Source: Desulfarculus sp. (lineage in GTDB: Bacteria; Desulfobacterota; Desulfarculia; Desulfarculales; Desulfarculaceae). Taken from it: a stretch of 64,000 nt of DNA. Numbering within the stretch: position 1 is the first letter of the stretch; every line of letters begins with the position of its first letter. The position numbers and the translations under genes were made by a program. This document shows, one piece after another, positions 1 to 8,263 of the stretch. Where the stretch lies: assembly GCA_003605055.1 (NCBI GenBank), contig QZKP01000012.1, forward strand, positions 62,001-126,000, given 5' to 3'. The notes below the pieces were generated by a model, which saw nothing but the letters and a program-made list of their open reading frames with translations, was not told the DNA's origin and did no database searches.

Positions 1-509
1 CCGTGGGCGTGGCCTACGCCGGCGATCACCTGAGCATGACCCTGGCCGACGGCGACAACGACTTCATCGTGGGCGACAAGTTCACCATCACCGTGGCCCC
101 GGTGGACGCCAACGTGGGCCTGTTCCAGGTGGTGAGCCCCAGCGGCTACGTGCTGCCCCCGCTCACCGTGGGCGTGGCCTACGCCGGCGATCACCTGAAC
201 ATGACCCTGGCCGACGGCGACACGGACTTCGCGGTGGGCGACCTGATCACCATCACCGTGGCCGCCGGCTCCGGCAAGTGGGCGCCCCTGACCCCGGCCG
301 CGGTGGACGGCTCGCAAAACGCGGCCGGCGTCCTGCTGTTCCCGGTCACCGTGCCCGACGGCGCGGACAAGCTCGGCGTGGCCCTGGTGGCCGACGCCGT
401 GGTGCGCCTGGGCGCCCTGACCTGGCCGGACGGCATCACCGCCGGCCAGAAGGCGGCCGCCCTGGCCCAGCTCAAGGCCCTGGGCATCGCGGCCCGGGAG
501 GAGGTGTAA
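1..509 (+). CDS. Phage head decoration protein (lambda gpD-like), 5' truncated
   Basis: The reading frame is open from the first base, so the true start lies to the left of the window. The visible part is about 168 residues. Two near-identical beta-rich copies (core VGVAYAGDHL...TITVA) precede a C-terminal domain with the look of head decoration proteins (PVTVPDGADKLGVALVADAVVRLGALTWPDGIT). Decoration proteins bind the outside of the expanded capsid as trimers and stabilise it. The major capsid gene follows after 2 bases, which fits the D-E order of lambda-type heads. Family assignment rests on the C-terminal domain and context; the repeated N-terminal part may be a surface-exposed add-on. 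Confidence 0.75.
   Translation, partial: VGVAYAGDHLSMTLADGDNDFIVGDKFTITVAPVDANVGLFQVVSPSGYVLPPLTVGVAYAGDHLNMTLADGDTDFAVGDLITITVAAGSGKWAPLTPAAVDGSQNAAGVLLFPVTVPDGADKLGVALVADAVVRLGALTWPDGITAGQKAAALAQLKALGIAAREEV
3..262 (+). repeat. Tandem 165-bp coding repeat in the decoration protein gene
   Basis: The segment beginning at position 3 recurs at position 168, a period of 165 bp or 55 codons. Over roughly the first 95 bases the copies differ at only a handful of positions, so the duplication is recent or is being homogenised. Copy 1 may be preceded by further copies outside the window. The second copy diverges after about position 258, where the C-terminal domain begins. Confidence 0.85.
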
Positions 510-511
510 CC

Positions 512-1534
512 ATGCCCGACAACATCCTCGACATCTTCAACCAGGACGCCTTCTCCACCCTGGAGATGACCGCGGCCATCAACCTGGTGCCCAACATGTA
601 CGGCCGCCTGAACCAGCTCAACCTCTTCCCGGCCAAGCCGGTGTCCACCACCGACGTGGCCATCGAGATGCGGGCCGGCACCCTCAACCTGGTGCCCAGC
701 ACCCTGCGCGGCGCGCCCGGCACCCCCAACCTGCGCGCCACCCGCAGCGTGCGCAAGTTCACCGTCCCCCACCTGGCCCTGGACGACTCCATCAAGGCGG
801 ACGAGATCCAAAACGTCCGCGCCTTCGGCTCCAGCAGCCGCCTGCTGGGGGTGATGGAAAAGGTGGCCGAGGTGCAGGACGAGATGGCCCGCAAGCTGTT
901 CATCACCCTGGAGTTCCTGCGCAACGGCGCGCTGGCCGGCGCGGTCCTGGACGCCAACGGCGACACCATCCTGGACCTGTTCTCCGAATTCGGCGTCAGC
1001 CAGAAGACGGAGAACTTCAAGCTGGCCACCGAGGGCGAGAAGATCGTCACGCACATCAACGCGGTCAAGCGGCACATCGCCCAGAACCTCCTGGGCGACA
1101 TGATGACCAACATCCGCGCCCTGTGCTCCCCCGGCTTCTGGGACGCCTTCATCACTCAGGCGGACGTGGAGCAGGCCTACAAGCTCTACCAGGGCGGCGC
1201 CAACCCCCTGCGCGACGACGTGCGCGCCGGCTTCCCCTTCCAGGGCGTCATCTGGGAGGAGTACCTGGGCCAAGCCACCACGGCCGACGGCACCACCAAG
1301 GTCTTCATCCCGGCCAACAGCGCCCTGTTCTTCCCCGAGGGCACCACCGCCACCTTCGCCACCTACTTCGCGCCGGCGGACTACATGGAGACGGTGAACA
1401 CCCCCGGCCTGCCCATCTACAGCAAGCTGGGCCGGCGGGACACCTACGACAAGGCCCAGCCCATCGAGGCCCAGAGCAACCCTCTGCCCATCTGCATGCG
1501 GCCGGCGGTGCTGGTCAAGGGCACCAAGGCCTAA
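512..1534 (+). CDS. Phage major capsid protein (gpE family)
   Basis: A 340-residue protein starting at the ATG at 512, preceded by the ribosome site GGGAGGAGG. An in-frame extension upstream to 278 exists but overlaps the decoration gene and is composed of arginine/glycine-rich shadow sequence. The sequence is typical of the phage major capsid protein E family: an N-terminal segment with NLVPNMYGRL and LFPAKPVSTT, a central region and a C-terminal PICMRPAVLVKG strand. Length matches lambda gpE (about 340 aa). It forms the HK97-fold shell of the icosahedral head. It is followed by a hairpin terminator before the joining and tail genes. Confidence 0.9.
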   Translation: MPDNILDIFNQDAFSTLEMTAAINLVPNMYGRLNQLNLFPAKPVSTTDVAIEMRAGTLNLVPSTLRGAPGTPNLRATRSVRKFTVPHLALDDSIKADEIQNVRAFGSSSRLLGVMEKVAEVQDEMARKLFITLEFLRNGALAGAVLDANGDTILDLFSEFGVSQKTENFKLATEGEKIVTHINAVKRHIAQNLLGDMMTNIRALCSPGFWDAFITQADVEQAYKLYQGGANPLRDDVRAGFPFQGVIWEEYLGQATTADGTTKVFIPANSALFFPEGTTATFATYFAPADYMETVNTPGLPIYSKLGRRDTYDKAQPIEAQSNPLPICMRPAVLVKGTKA

Positions 1535-1560
1535 GCCCAAGCCGCTAAAGCGCTGACCCA

Positions 1561-1594
1561 GGGGCCGGCCTCCTCCGCGGGGCCGGCCCCTTTT
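1561..1594 (+). terminator. Intrinsic terminator after the capsid gene
   Basis: A perfect 10-bp GC stem (GGGGCCGGCC at 1561-1570 with GGCCGGCCCC at 1581-1590) encloses a 10-nt loop and is followed by TTTT. It sits 26 bases after the capsid stop. Inside a late operon it may act as a partial terminator that lowers tail-gene expression relative to capsid. Confidence 0.7.
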
Positions 1595-1606
1595 CCTGGA
1601 GCCGTC

Positions 1607-1960
1607 GTGGTTGACTTCGCCCGCACCGCCCTGCGCGCCGCGCTGAAGGCCTTCGGCAAGGACTGGGACTACTACGCCCCCGGCCAGGACGAGCCCGCGG
1701 CCACCATCACCGGCGTCTTTAACCAGGCCCACGAAGTGGTGGAGTTGGAGGGCGAAGTGCCGGTGAACACCACCGCCCCCAGCATGCTGGCGGCCCTGGC
1801 CGGCGCCAACGTGGGCCCGGGCCTCAAGCCCTTCCCCGCGGGCCTGGCCCCGGAAAAGGGCGGCCGTTTCCTGGTGGACGGCGTGCTCTACTCAATCGTT
1901 GACCGCCACCCCGACGGCCAGGGCGGCATGCTGCTCTTGCTGCACGAGGTGACCGCGTGA
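1607..1960 (+). CDS. Phage head-tail joining protein
   Basis: A 117-residue protein from a GTG start. It has the pattern of small head-tail joining proteins found between capsid and tail genes: an N-terminal helix (ALRAALKAFGKDWDYY), a segment promoting ITGVFNQAHEVVEL, and a C-terminal strand pair ending in YSIVDRHPDGQGGMLLLLHEV. Such proteins attach to the completed head so that the tail can dock. Its stop overlaps the GTG start of the next gene by 4 bases, indicating coupled translation. The family call rests on remembered sequence pattern and position; the exact structural role is inferred. Confidence 0.65.
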   Translation: MVDFARTALRAALKAFGKDWDYYAPGQDEPAATITGVFNQAHEVVELEGEVPVNTTAPSMLAALAGANVGPGLKPFPAGLAPEKGGRFLVDGVLYSIVDRHPDGQGGMLLLLHEVTA

Positions 1961-2514
1961 TCACGCCGCCCCGCACCCTGATCCGCCGCGAGGTGGTGAA
2001 CGGCCTGATCAAGGAGCAGGCGGGCGAGCACCCGACCCCCGCCGGGGCGCGGGCCTGGCCGGCCCACGCGCTGCCCCTGGACTGGGAAGAGACCTACCCC
2101 CTGATCCTGGTCTATGACACCCGCGAGTCCGTAACCGGCGAGGTGGAGGGCGAGGACGAGCGCACCCTGGAGGTGGAGCTCGAGTGCTACGCCGCCGCCG
2201 AGAACGTCGAAACCCTGGAAGACCTCCTGGACCTGCTGGCCTTCGCGGCCGAGCAGGCGGTCGCCAACAACCAGGCCCTGTACCAGTGGGCCCATAGCGT
2301 CAAATACCAAGGCACAGACAAGACGCGCCACCACAAAGGCCGGACCTTCTACGGCCTGGCCGCCGTGCGCTTCCAGATCGCCTACATCGTCCGGCCGCTG
2401 GACGAGGGCAGCCTGGACGACTTCCTGCGCTTCCATGGTGAGTATGACCTGGCGCCGCCCGATCAGGTGGTGGACGCCACGGACGACATAAATCTACCGG
2501 CCCCGGAGGAATAA
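1957..2514 (+). CDS. Putative phage tail completion / head-tail connector protein
   Basis: A 185-residue acidic protein read from a GTG that overlaps the preceding stop (GTGA). It contains a strand-rich middle (YPLILVYDTRESVTGE, TLEVELECYAA) and a helical segment (LEDLLDLLAFAAEQAV), then a strand (FYGLAAVRFQIAYIV), in the manner of gpU/gpZ-like terminator proteins that cap the tail tube next to the head. No motif identifies it firmly. The position between the joining protein and the DUF2635/sheath pair is the main evidence. Confidence 0.5.
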   Translation: MITPPRTLIRREVVNGLIKEQAGEHPTPAGARAWPAHALPLDWEETYPLILVYDTRESVTGEVEGEDERTLEVELECYAAAENVETLEDLLDLLAFAAEQAVANNQALYQWAHSVKYQGTDKTRHHKGRTFYGLAAVRFQIAYIVRPLDEGSLDDFLRFHGEYDLAPPDQVVDATDDINLPAPEE

Positions 2515-2517
2515 CCC

Positions 2518-2721
2518 ATGAACAACGACAATCGCGCCCACCTGGCGCCCGCGCCGGGCCTGGTGGTGCGGGACCCGGAAACCTTCGCGCCTCTGCCGCC
2601 CGAAGGCGCCCCCAAGCCCCTGAACAGCTACTGGCGCCGCCGCCTGCGGGACGGCGACGTCACCCAGGGCCAGCCGCCCGCGGCCAAGCCCGGCCGGACC
2701 CCCAAGGCCAAGGAGGAGTAA
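2518..2721 (+). CDS. DUF2635 family phage protein
   Basis: A 67-residue protein with the DUF2635 signature: APGLVVRDPETFAPLPPEG followed by NSYWRRRLRDGDV, then a basic, disordered tail. In Mu-like phages a protein of this family is encoded immediately before the tail sheath gene, as here (sheath start 3 bases downstream). Its function is unknown; the placement suggests a part in sheath or tail assembly. Confidence 0.75.
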   Translation: MNNDNRAHLAPAPGLVVRDPETFAPLPPEGAPKPLNSYWRRRLRDGDVTQGQPPAAKPGRTPKAKEE

Positions 2722-2724
2722 GCC

Positions 2725-4191
2725 ATGCCTATCTCTTTCAACGAGATACCGATCTCCCTGCGCACGCCGGGCGCCTACGTGGAGTTCGACAACTCCCGGG
2801 CCCTGTCCGGCCTGCTGGGCATCCAGCAAAAGCTGCTGGTGGTCGGCCAGCGCCTGACCGCTGGCGAGACCGCGGCCGAGGTTCTCACCCGCGTGGTGTC
2901 CGAAGCCGACGCGGACCGCCAGTTCGGCTACGGCTCCATGCTGGCCCGCATGTGCAAGGCGGCCAAGGCCCAGAACCCCTACACCGAGATGTGGGCCGTG
3001 GCCCTGGACGACGCCGGCGCCGGCGTGGCCGCCGCGGGCAGCCTGGCCTTCACCGGCACCGCCACCGCCGCCGGCGTGGTGAGCCTCTATATCGCGGGCG
3101 TGCGGGTGCGCGTGTCCGTGGCCGTGGGCGACGCCGCCGCCGCGGTGGCCACCGCCGTGGCCGCGGCCATCAACGCCGAGACTGAGCTGCCGGTCACCGC
3201 CTCGGCCGACGCCGGCACGGTCACCGTCACCGCGCGGCACAAGGGCGAGGTGGGCAACTACATCGACCTGCGCGCCAACTACAACTGGGGCGAGTACCTG
3301 CCCGCCGGTCTGTCCCTGGCCATCACCGCCATGGCCAATGGCCAGGCCAACCCGGACGCGGCCGACGCCGTGGCCGTGCTGCCCGACGAGCAGTTCCACT
3401 ACATCGTGATGCCCTACACCGACGCGGCCAACCTGACCGCGGTGGAGAGCGAGCTGGCCGACCGCTGGGGCCCCTTGCAGCAGATCGCCGGCCACTGCTT
3501 CACGGCCCACCCCGGCACCAGCGCCGCCCTGGGCACCCTGGGCAACACCCGCAACAGCAAGCACGTTACCATCATGGGCGCGGGCAAGAGCCCCAGCCCG
3601 CCGGAGATATGGGCCAGCGTGGTGGGCGCCACCGCGGCCTACTACTACAACATCGATCCCGTCCGGCCGCTGCAGACCCTGGTGCTCAAGGGCGTGCTGG
3701 CCCCCAAGGCCGCGGACCTGTTCAGCCAGTCCGAGCGCAACGTCCTGCTCTACGACGGCATCAGCACCTTCACCGTGGACAGCGGCGGCCACTGCATGAT
3801 CGAGCGGCTCATCACCACCTACCAGGAGAACGCCTTCGGGGTGGAGGACCCGTCCTACCTGGACGTGAACACCATCATGACCCTGATATTCATCCGCACC
3901 CAGGTGCGCTCGCGCATCACGCAGGTGTACTCCCGCTACAAGCTGGCCGACGACGACGCGCGGGTGGGCCCCGGCCAGGCCGTGGTGCGGCCCAAGGACA
4001 TCCGGGCCGAGCTCATCGCCCTGTTCACCGAGATGGAGAGCCAGGGCATAGTGGAGAACCTGGACCAGCTCGAGGCTGACCTGATCGTGGAGCGCGACGC
4101 CAACGACCGCAACCGCGTCAACGCCCTGTTGCCGCCGGACCTGGTGGGGCAGTTCCGCGTCTTCGCCGCCCAGGTCCAGTACCGGCTGTAA
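2725..4191 (+). CDS. Tail sheath protein (Mu gpL-like)
   Basis: A 488-residue protein, close to the 495 residues of Mu gpL. It opens with ISFNEIPISLRTPGAYVEFD, typical of contractile sheath subunits, and has a variable, alanine-rich inserted domain (about residues 90-200) before the conserved C-terminal half ending in FRVFAAQVQYRL. Sheath subunits stack around the tube and contract on infection. Presence of a sheath means the virion is a myovirus. Start ATG at 2725 follows the ribosome site AGGAGG. Confidence 0.9.
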   Translation: MPISFNEIPISLRTPGAYVEFDNSRALSGLLGIQQKLLVVGQRLTAGETAAEVLTRVVSEADADRQFGYGSMLARMCKAAKAQNPYTEMWAVALDDAGAGVAAAGSLAFTGTATAAGVVSLYIAGVRVRVSVAVGDAAAAVATAVAAAINAETELPVTASADAGTVTVTARHKGEVGNYIDLRANYNWGEYLPAGLSLAITAMANGQANPDAADAVAVLPDEQFHYIVMPYTDAANLTAVESELADRWGPLQQIAGHCFTAHPGTSAALGTLGNTRNSKHVTIMGAGKSPSPPEIWASVVGATAAYYYNIDPVRPLQTLVLKGVLAPKAADLFSQSERNVLLYDGISTFTVDSGGHCMIERLITTYQENAFGVEDPSYLDVNTIMTLIFIRTQVRSRITQVYSRYKLADDDARVGPGQAVVRPKDIRAELIALFTEMESQGIVENLDQLEADLIVERDANDRNRVNALLPPDLVGQFRVFAAQVQYRL

Positions 4192-4203
4192 GGAGGAGAT
4201 CAA

Positions 4204-4611
4204 ATGGCCACCGCCAACACCCGCAAGATCACGGGCAAGCTCTACGTCCGCGTGGGCGGCGAGCTGCTGCCCATCACCAGCGAGGGCACCCACAGCGTCA
4301 AGGGCCTGGGCGGCCTGGAGCGCGAGACGGAGATGGGCCTGGACCAGGCCGTGGGCTACCGGGAAAAGGCCGTGGAGGCCTCCGTGGAGACCACCATCGC
4401 CCTCAAGGCCGGCTACTCCCTGGCCTCCCTGATCAAGATCGAGGACGCCACCGTGCAGGTGGAGTCCGACGCCGGCCAGGTCTACGTGCTGGCCAACGCC
4501 TGGTGCAAGTCCGTAGGCGACCTGGGCTCCGACGGCCGGGTCACCGTGGCCTTCGCCGGCCCGGCCTGGAAGGAAACCGCCACCTCCAACCAGGGCGCGG
4601 CCGCGGCCTAG
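4204..4611 (+). CDS. Tail tube protein (Mu gpM-like)
   Basis: A 135-residue protein directly after the sheath gene, with the tube-protein opening ANTRKITGKLYVRVGGELLP and a segment KAVEASVETTIALKAGYSLASL that matches the Mu-type tail tube family. It polymerises as hexameric rings to make the inner tube through which DNA passes. Mu gpM is about 118 residues. Start ATG is preceded by AAGGAGGAG. Confidence 0.85.
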   Translation: MATANTRKITGKLYVRVGGELLPITSEGTHSVKGLGGLERETEMGLDQAVGYREKAVEASVETTIALKAGYSLASLIKIEDATVQVESDAGQVYVLANAWCKSVGDLGSDGRVTVAFAGPAWKETATSNQGAAAA

Positions 4612-4623
4612 GGAGCGCAAGCC

Positions 4624-4986
4624 ATGAGCGACAGCAAGCCCGCGGCCCCCGCCGCCCCGGCCGGCCCGGCCGGTCCGGTCAAGGTCGCCCTGAGCCGGCC
4701 CATCATCGTGGCCGGCGAGCAGGCGAGCGAGATCACCATCAAGGAGCCCCTGCTCAAGCACTTCGAGGTCCTGGACCAGCTCCGCCTGGCCGTCAACGAC
4801 TCCGGCGCCATGGAGCTGCGCAACCTGGGCAGCCTGGCCAAGGTGGGGGCGGAGCAGCTCGCCGGGCTCACCCCCGCCGAGGCCGCCCAGATCACCTGGC
4901 CGGACATGTTCAAGATCGCCCAGGCGGTGATGGGTTTTTTCGGCTTCTCCCTGCCGGAGATTGGCGCCACGCCGTCTGGGCGATAG
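4624..4986 (+). CDS. Tail assembly chaperone, short form (Mu gp41-like)
   Basis: A 120-residue protein lying between tube and tape measure genes, the position of Mu gp41, P2 E and lambda G. An alanine/proline-rich leader precedes a folded part with ITIKEPLLKHFEVLDQL and a C-terminal AQAVMGFFGFSLPE. This class binds the tape measure protein and chaperones tail assembly without entering the virion. The short form ends at 4986, after a slippery run at 4935-4941. Confidence 0.8.
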   Translation: MSDSKPAAPAAPAGPAGPVKVALSRPIIVAGEQASEITIKEPLLKHFEVLDQLRLAVNDSGAMELRNLGSLAKVGAEQLAGLTPAEAAQITWPDMFKIAQAVMGFFGFSLPEIGATPSGR

Positions 4987-5093
4987 CCGGCAGCTTCCCC
5001 CTGCACGAACAGAGCCTCTGGGAAATGCCCATCAGCCGTCTCGACTTCTGGCTGGAGGGGATCGCCTGGCTGCGCGGCCAGATGGAGAAGTGA
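4624..5093 (+). CDS. Tail assembly chaperone, -1 frameshifted long form (E/E', G/GT-like)
   Basis: Reading through the slippery heptamer T-TTT-TTC at 4935-4941 and slipping back one base joins the first 106 codons to a second frame that runs to the TGA at 5091-5093, giving about 156 residues. The second frame encodes WEMPISRLDFWLEGIAWLRG, which resembles P2 E' extensions. The tape measure gene starts at the very next base. Conserved frameshifting in this gene pair is established for tailed phages; that it happens here is inferred from the heptamer and frame geometry. Confidence 0.75.
4935..4941 (+). other. Programmed -1 ribosomal frameshift site
   Basis: Zero-frame codons are GGT TTT TTC. 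The heptamer T TTT TTC lets both tRNAs re-pair as TTT TTT one base back, the X XXY YYZ rule for -1 frameshifting. The zero frame stops 45 bases later and the -1 frame stays open to 5093. No attempt was made to fold a downstream stimulatory structure. Confidence 0.75.
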
Positions 5094-7001
5094 TTGCCCA
5101 CCACCGCCGCCATAATCATCAAGGCCATCGACCACGCCACGGCCCCCATGCGCTACATCAGCCAGCGCTTCCAGGCCATGGACAAGCAGCAGCGCCAGGC
5201 CCTGAAGCGCACGGCCCAGGCCGCCGGCAGGTATGGCAAGTACCTCACCGGCATAGCCCTGGCCGTGGGCGCGCTCTCCCTGCGCCAGCGCGCGCAGACC
5301 GAGACGGCCCTGGGCGACCTGGCCTCCCTGGGCATCAAGAAGCTGGAGGCCCTGAGCGAGGCGGCGCGGGACTTTTCCAACCAGTGGTCCGGCACCACCG
5401 CGCCGCAGTTCCTCACCGCGGCCTATGACATCAAGAGCGCCATCGGCGACATGAGCGACGAGGGCGTGGCCGCCATGACCCGCTGGGCGGCGCTCACGGC
5501 CAAGGCCACCAAGGGCAGCGTGGGCGAGATGGCCGCCCTGTTCGCCAAGGGCTACCACATCTTCAAGGAGCAGTTCAAAGGCCTCAGCGACCTGGAGTTC
5601 GGCAAGGTCTTCGCCGCCGGCATCTCGGCCACCGTGCAGGCCTTCACCACCACCGGCCCGCAGATGTCCGCCGCCATCATCAACCTGGGCAAGGCGGCCA
5701 CCAATGCCAACGTGCCCCTGGCCGAGCAGCTCGCCATCCTGGGCGCCCTGCAGAACACCTTGCCCGGCGAGCGGGCCGGCACCGCCTACACCGCCTTCCT
5801 GCGCAAGGCAGCCGCGGCCGGCAAGGCGCTGGGCCTGCCCTTCATCAACGCCAACGGCCAGCTCAAGACCACCATGGAAATCATGGACCTATTGCGCCGC
5901 AAGTACGGCGACAAGCCCACGGCCGTCGGCAAAATGGAGATACAGGAGGCCTTCGGTGAGGAGGCCACCCGCTTTGTTGACCTGCTGATCGGCAAAGCGG
6001 AGCTGCTGCGCCAGGCCACCGAGAAAAACAAGCAGGCCATGGCCGACGGCGGCATAACCGCCAAAATGGCCCAGGAGCGCAACAAGGGCCTGGGCGAGTC
6101 CTTCGGCAAGGCGGCGCAACAGGTAGGGAACCTGGCGGAGAAGATCGGCAAGGCCCTGGCTCCGGTGGTGCGGCCGCTGATCGGAATGCTCGGCCGGGCC
6201 GCGGTGCGCATGCAGGCCTGGATTGAGAAGCATCCCCTTTTGACTCGCGCCATCCTGATCGTCGCCGCCGGCCTGGGCGTGCTGATCTCCGTCCTGGGCG
6301 CGGCCACCGTGGCCATGATCGCTTTCAACACGGCCGCGTGGGCCAACCCCATCACCTGGATCGTGGCCGCCGTCATCGCCGCCCTGGTCGCCCTGGCCGC
6401 GGCCGTGGTGGTGTTCGTCGCCTACTGGGACGACATCGCGGCCTGGTGGAAAAGATTCTGGGCCGGCTTCGCGGACACCTCGATGGCTGTCCTGAGGGCC
6501 ATCGCCGGCTTCTTCTTCCGGCCGGCGGACGCCGCCAGGGCGGCCGTGGACCTGATCACCGGCCACTGGTCCGGGATCAAGGGCTTTTTCGCCGGCCTGT
6601 GGACCTGGATAACCGAGTTCTGGGACTCCCTCGATCTGTCCGAGGCGGGCAAGTCCCTCCTGGCTTCCATGTGGGAAGGGCTCAAGGCCGCGTGGGAGGG
6701 GATCAAGGCCTGGTTCCGGGAGCAGATAGACTTCCTCTTCTCCTGGCTGCCTGACTGGGCCAAGGAAAAGCTGGGCCTCAAAATGGCCGCCACCGCGACC
6801 GGCCCTGGCGCCGCCGCCCCGTCCGCGGCCGCCGCGCGGGCTGTACCCGCGCCCGCGCCCCTGGTGGGCCGTAACACGGTTGACGGCGTGGTCAAGGTGG
6901 AGATATCCGGCCCACCGGGCACCCGCGTAACCCGCGTGGCCCAACGCGGCGACGCCGGGGTGGACGTAATGGCCGGGCTCACCATCGAGGGGCTGTACTG
7001 A
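5094..7001 (+). CDS. Tail tape measure protein
   Basis: A 635-residue protein starting at TTG 5094, immediately after the frameshift-product stop and behind GGAGAAG. It has the layout of TP901-type tape measure proteins: an N-terminal helix, a central region (ALGDLASLGI, IINLGKAATNANVPLAEQLAILGAL), and hydrophobic membrane-like segments at about residues 385-450 (LLTRAILIVAAGLGVLIS, WIVAAVIAALVALAAAVVVF). It sets tail length and probably leaves the tail with the DNA. At 635 residues it predicts a fairly short tail, assuming about 1.5 angstrom per residue. Confidence 0.9.
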   Translation: MPTTAAIIIKAIDHATAPMRYISQRFQAMDKQQRQALKRTAQAAGRYGKYLTGIALAVGALSLRQRAQTETALGDLASLGIKKLEALSEAARDFSNQWSGTTAPQFLTAAYDIKSAIGDMSDEGVAAMTRWAALTAKATKGSVGEMAALFAKGYHIFKEQFKGLSDLEFGKVFAAGISATVQAFTTTGPQMSAAIINLGKAATNANVPLAEQLAILGALQNTLPGERAGTAYTAFLRKAAAAGKALGLPFINANGQLKTTMEIMDLLRRKYGDKPTAVGKMEIQEAFGEEATRFVDLLIGKAELLRQATEKNKQAMADGGITAKMAQERNKGLGESFGKAAQQVGNLAEKIGKALAPVVRPLIGMLGRAAVRMQAWIEKHPLLTRAILIVAAGLGVLISVLGAATVAMIAFNTAAWANPITWIVAAVIAALVALAAAVVVFVAYWDDIAAWWKRFWAGFADTSMAVLRAIAGFFFRPADAARAAVDLITGHWSGIKGFFAGLWTWITEFWDSLDLSEAGKSLLASMWEGLKAAWEGIKAWFREQIDFLFSWLPDWAKEKLGLKMAATATGPGAAAPSAAAARAVPAPAPLVGRNTVDGVVKVEISGPPGTRVTRVAQRGDAGVDVMAGLTIEGLY

Positions 7002-8263
7002 TGGGCTGGCGCGAAAAGCTGCAACCCGCCAGCTTCCGCGGGGCCAAGTTCCACGTGCGGCGGCACGGGGCCCAGGTGGGCCGGCGCCTGGTGAAGCACG
7101 AGTTCCCCTTGCGCGACCTGCCCTACAACGAGGACCTGGGCCGCAAGGCGCGCTCCTACAGCATCGAGGCCTTTGTCATCGGCAAAGACTATCTGGCCCC
7201 CCGCGACGCCCTCCTGGCCGCCTGCGAGGAGGCCGGGCCCGGCACCCTGGTGCACCCCTACCTGGGCTCCATGCAGGTCACCTGCGAGGGTTGCCGCGAG
7301 GAGGAGTCCCTCGAGGACGGCGGCTACGCGCGCTTCAGCCTGACCTTCGAGGAGGCCGGCGAGCGGCGCTACCCCGCCGCCACCCAGGACTTTGCCCAGC
7401 AGGCCGGCCAGGCGGCGGCCAACACCCGCAGCGTGTCCGGCGACGTGTTCGCCCAGGTCTACCGGACGGTCGGCCCGGCCTGGCTGGCCGCGGCCGCGGC
7501 CGGGGACATAAAGGCCGCCTTGCAGCTCGCGCGCGCGGTGGTCTCGGTGCTGCCCAGCCCCTTTGACCAGGCCAAGCTGGGGCCCTTCCTGGACCAGCTC
7601 GACGCGGCCGCGGCCGCGGCCGCGGCCTCCGCCGCCGCCGGCCCCTCCAGCGCGGCCGAGCTGATCGCCGGCGCCCTGGCGGGCCTGGGCGGGCTGGGCT
7701 CCTCTGGCCAGACCGGCGGCGCGGTGTGGGCCGCCCTGGAGGTGGGCAAGTTTGGGGCCGAGCCCGGCTCGGAGGAGGCCAGCGCCTTCGGCGGGACCCT
7801 GGACCCCGTGGCGGCGACCACCGCCAACCGCAAGACCCAGGCCGACAACCGCGCCGCGGTCAAGGCCCTGGTGCGCGAGCTGGCCGCGGCCGAGGGAGTG
7901 GACGCCGCCCTGGCCGCCGACTACGCCAGCTACCAAGAGGCCGCCGCGGTCCGCGACAAGCTGCTGGCCCGCCTGGACGAGCTGATGTTGGCCGCGGGTC
8001 ATGACACCACGCCCGGCGCGGACCTGCGCTATGAGGCTCTGCGCGATCTCTACGTGGCAACTCACCGGGCCTTTGTGACCCTGGGCGCGGACCTGGCCCG
8101 GGAGGTGCCCTACCAGGTGCCCAACGGTGTCACCCCGGCCCTGGCCCTGGCCTACGACCTCTACGGCGATCTGGACCGCGCCGAGGAGATAGCCCGGCGC
8201 AACCGGGTGCGGCACCCCGGCGCCCTGCCGCCGGGCGAGACCTTGCAGGTGCTGAGTGTCTGA
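7001..8263 (+). CDS. DNA circularization / tail protein (Mu gpN-like)
   Basis: A 420-residue protein overlapping the tape measure stop by one base. The N-terminal 100 residues (WREKLQPASFRGAKFHVRRH, HEFPLRDLPYNEDLGRKA, EAFVIGKDYLAPRDALLAAC) are the DNA circulation N-terminal domain of Mu gpN. An alanine-rich linker with repeated AAAAAAA stretches follows, and the C-terminus (RNRVRHPGALPPGETLQVLS) looks like a LysM-type end. In Mu, N is a baseplate hub-associated tail protein; the DNA circularization name is historical. Confidence 0.85.
   Translation: MGWREKLQPASFRGAKFHVRRHGAQVGRRLVKHEFPLRDLPYNEDLGRKARSYSIEAFVIGKDYLAPRDALLAACEEAGPGTLVHPYLGSMQVTCEGCREEESLEDGGYARFSLTFEEAGERRYPAATQDFAQQAGQAAANTRSVSGDVFAQVYRTVGPAWLAAAAAGDIKAALQLARAVVSVLPSPFDQAKLGPFLDQLDAAAAAAAASAAAGPSSAAELIAGALAGLGGLGSSGQTGGAVWAALEVGKFGAEPGSEEASAFGGTLDPVAATTANRKTQADNRAAVKALVRELAAAEGVDAALAADYASYQEAAAVRDKLLARLDELMLAAGHDTTPGADLRYEALRDLYVATHRAFVTLGADLAREVPYQVPNGVTPALALAYDLYGDLDRAEEIARRNRVRHPGALPPGETLQVLSV

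Noticed and set aside
2494-4761. Minus-strand open frame of 755 codons opposite the sheath and tube genes
   Set aside because: Mirror of strongly coding GC-rich genes; product is a Gly/His/Val-rich shadow with no family and no ribosome site.
4624-5093. Sequencing error or true frameshift mutation in the chaperone gene
   Set aside because: The slip site is an exact slippery heptamer and the two-frame layout is the conserved arrangement of this gene class, so programmed frameshifting explains it better.
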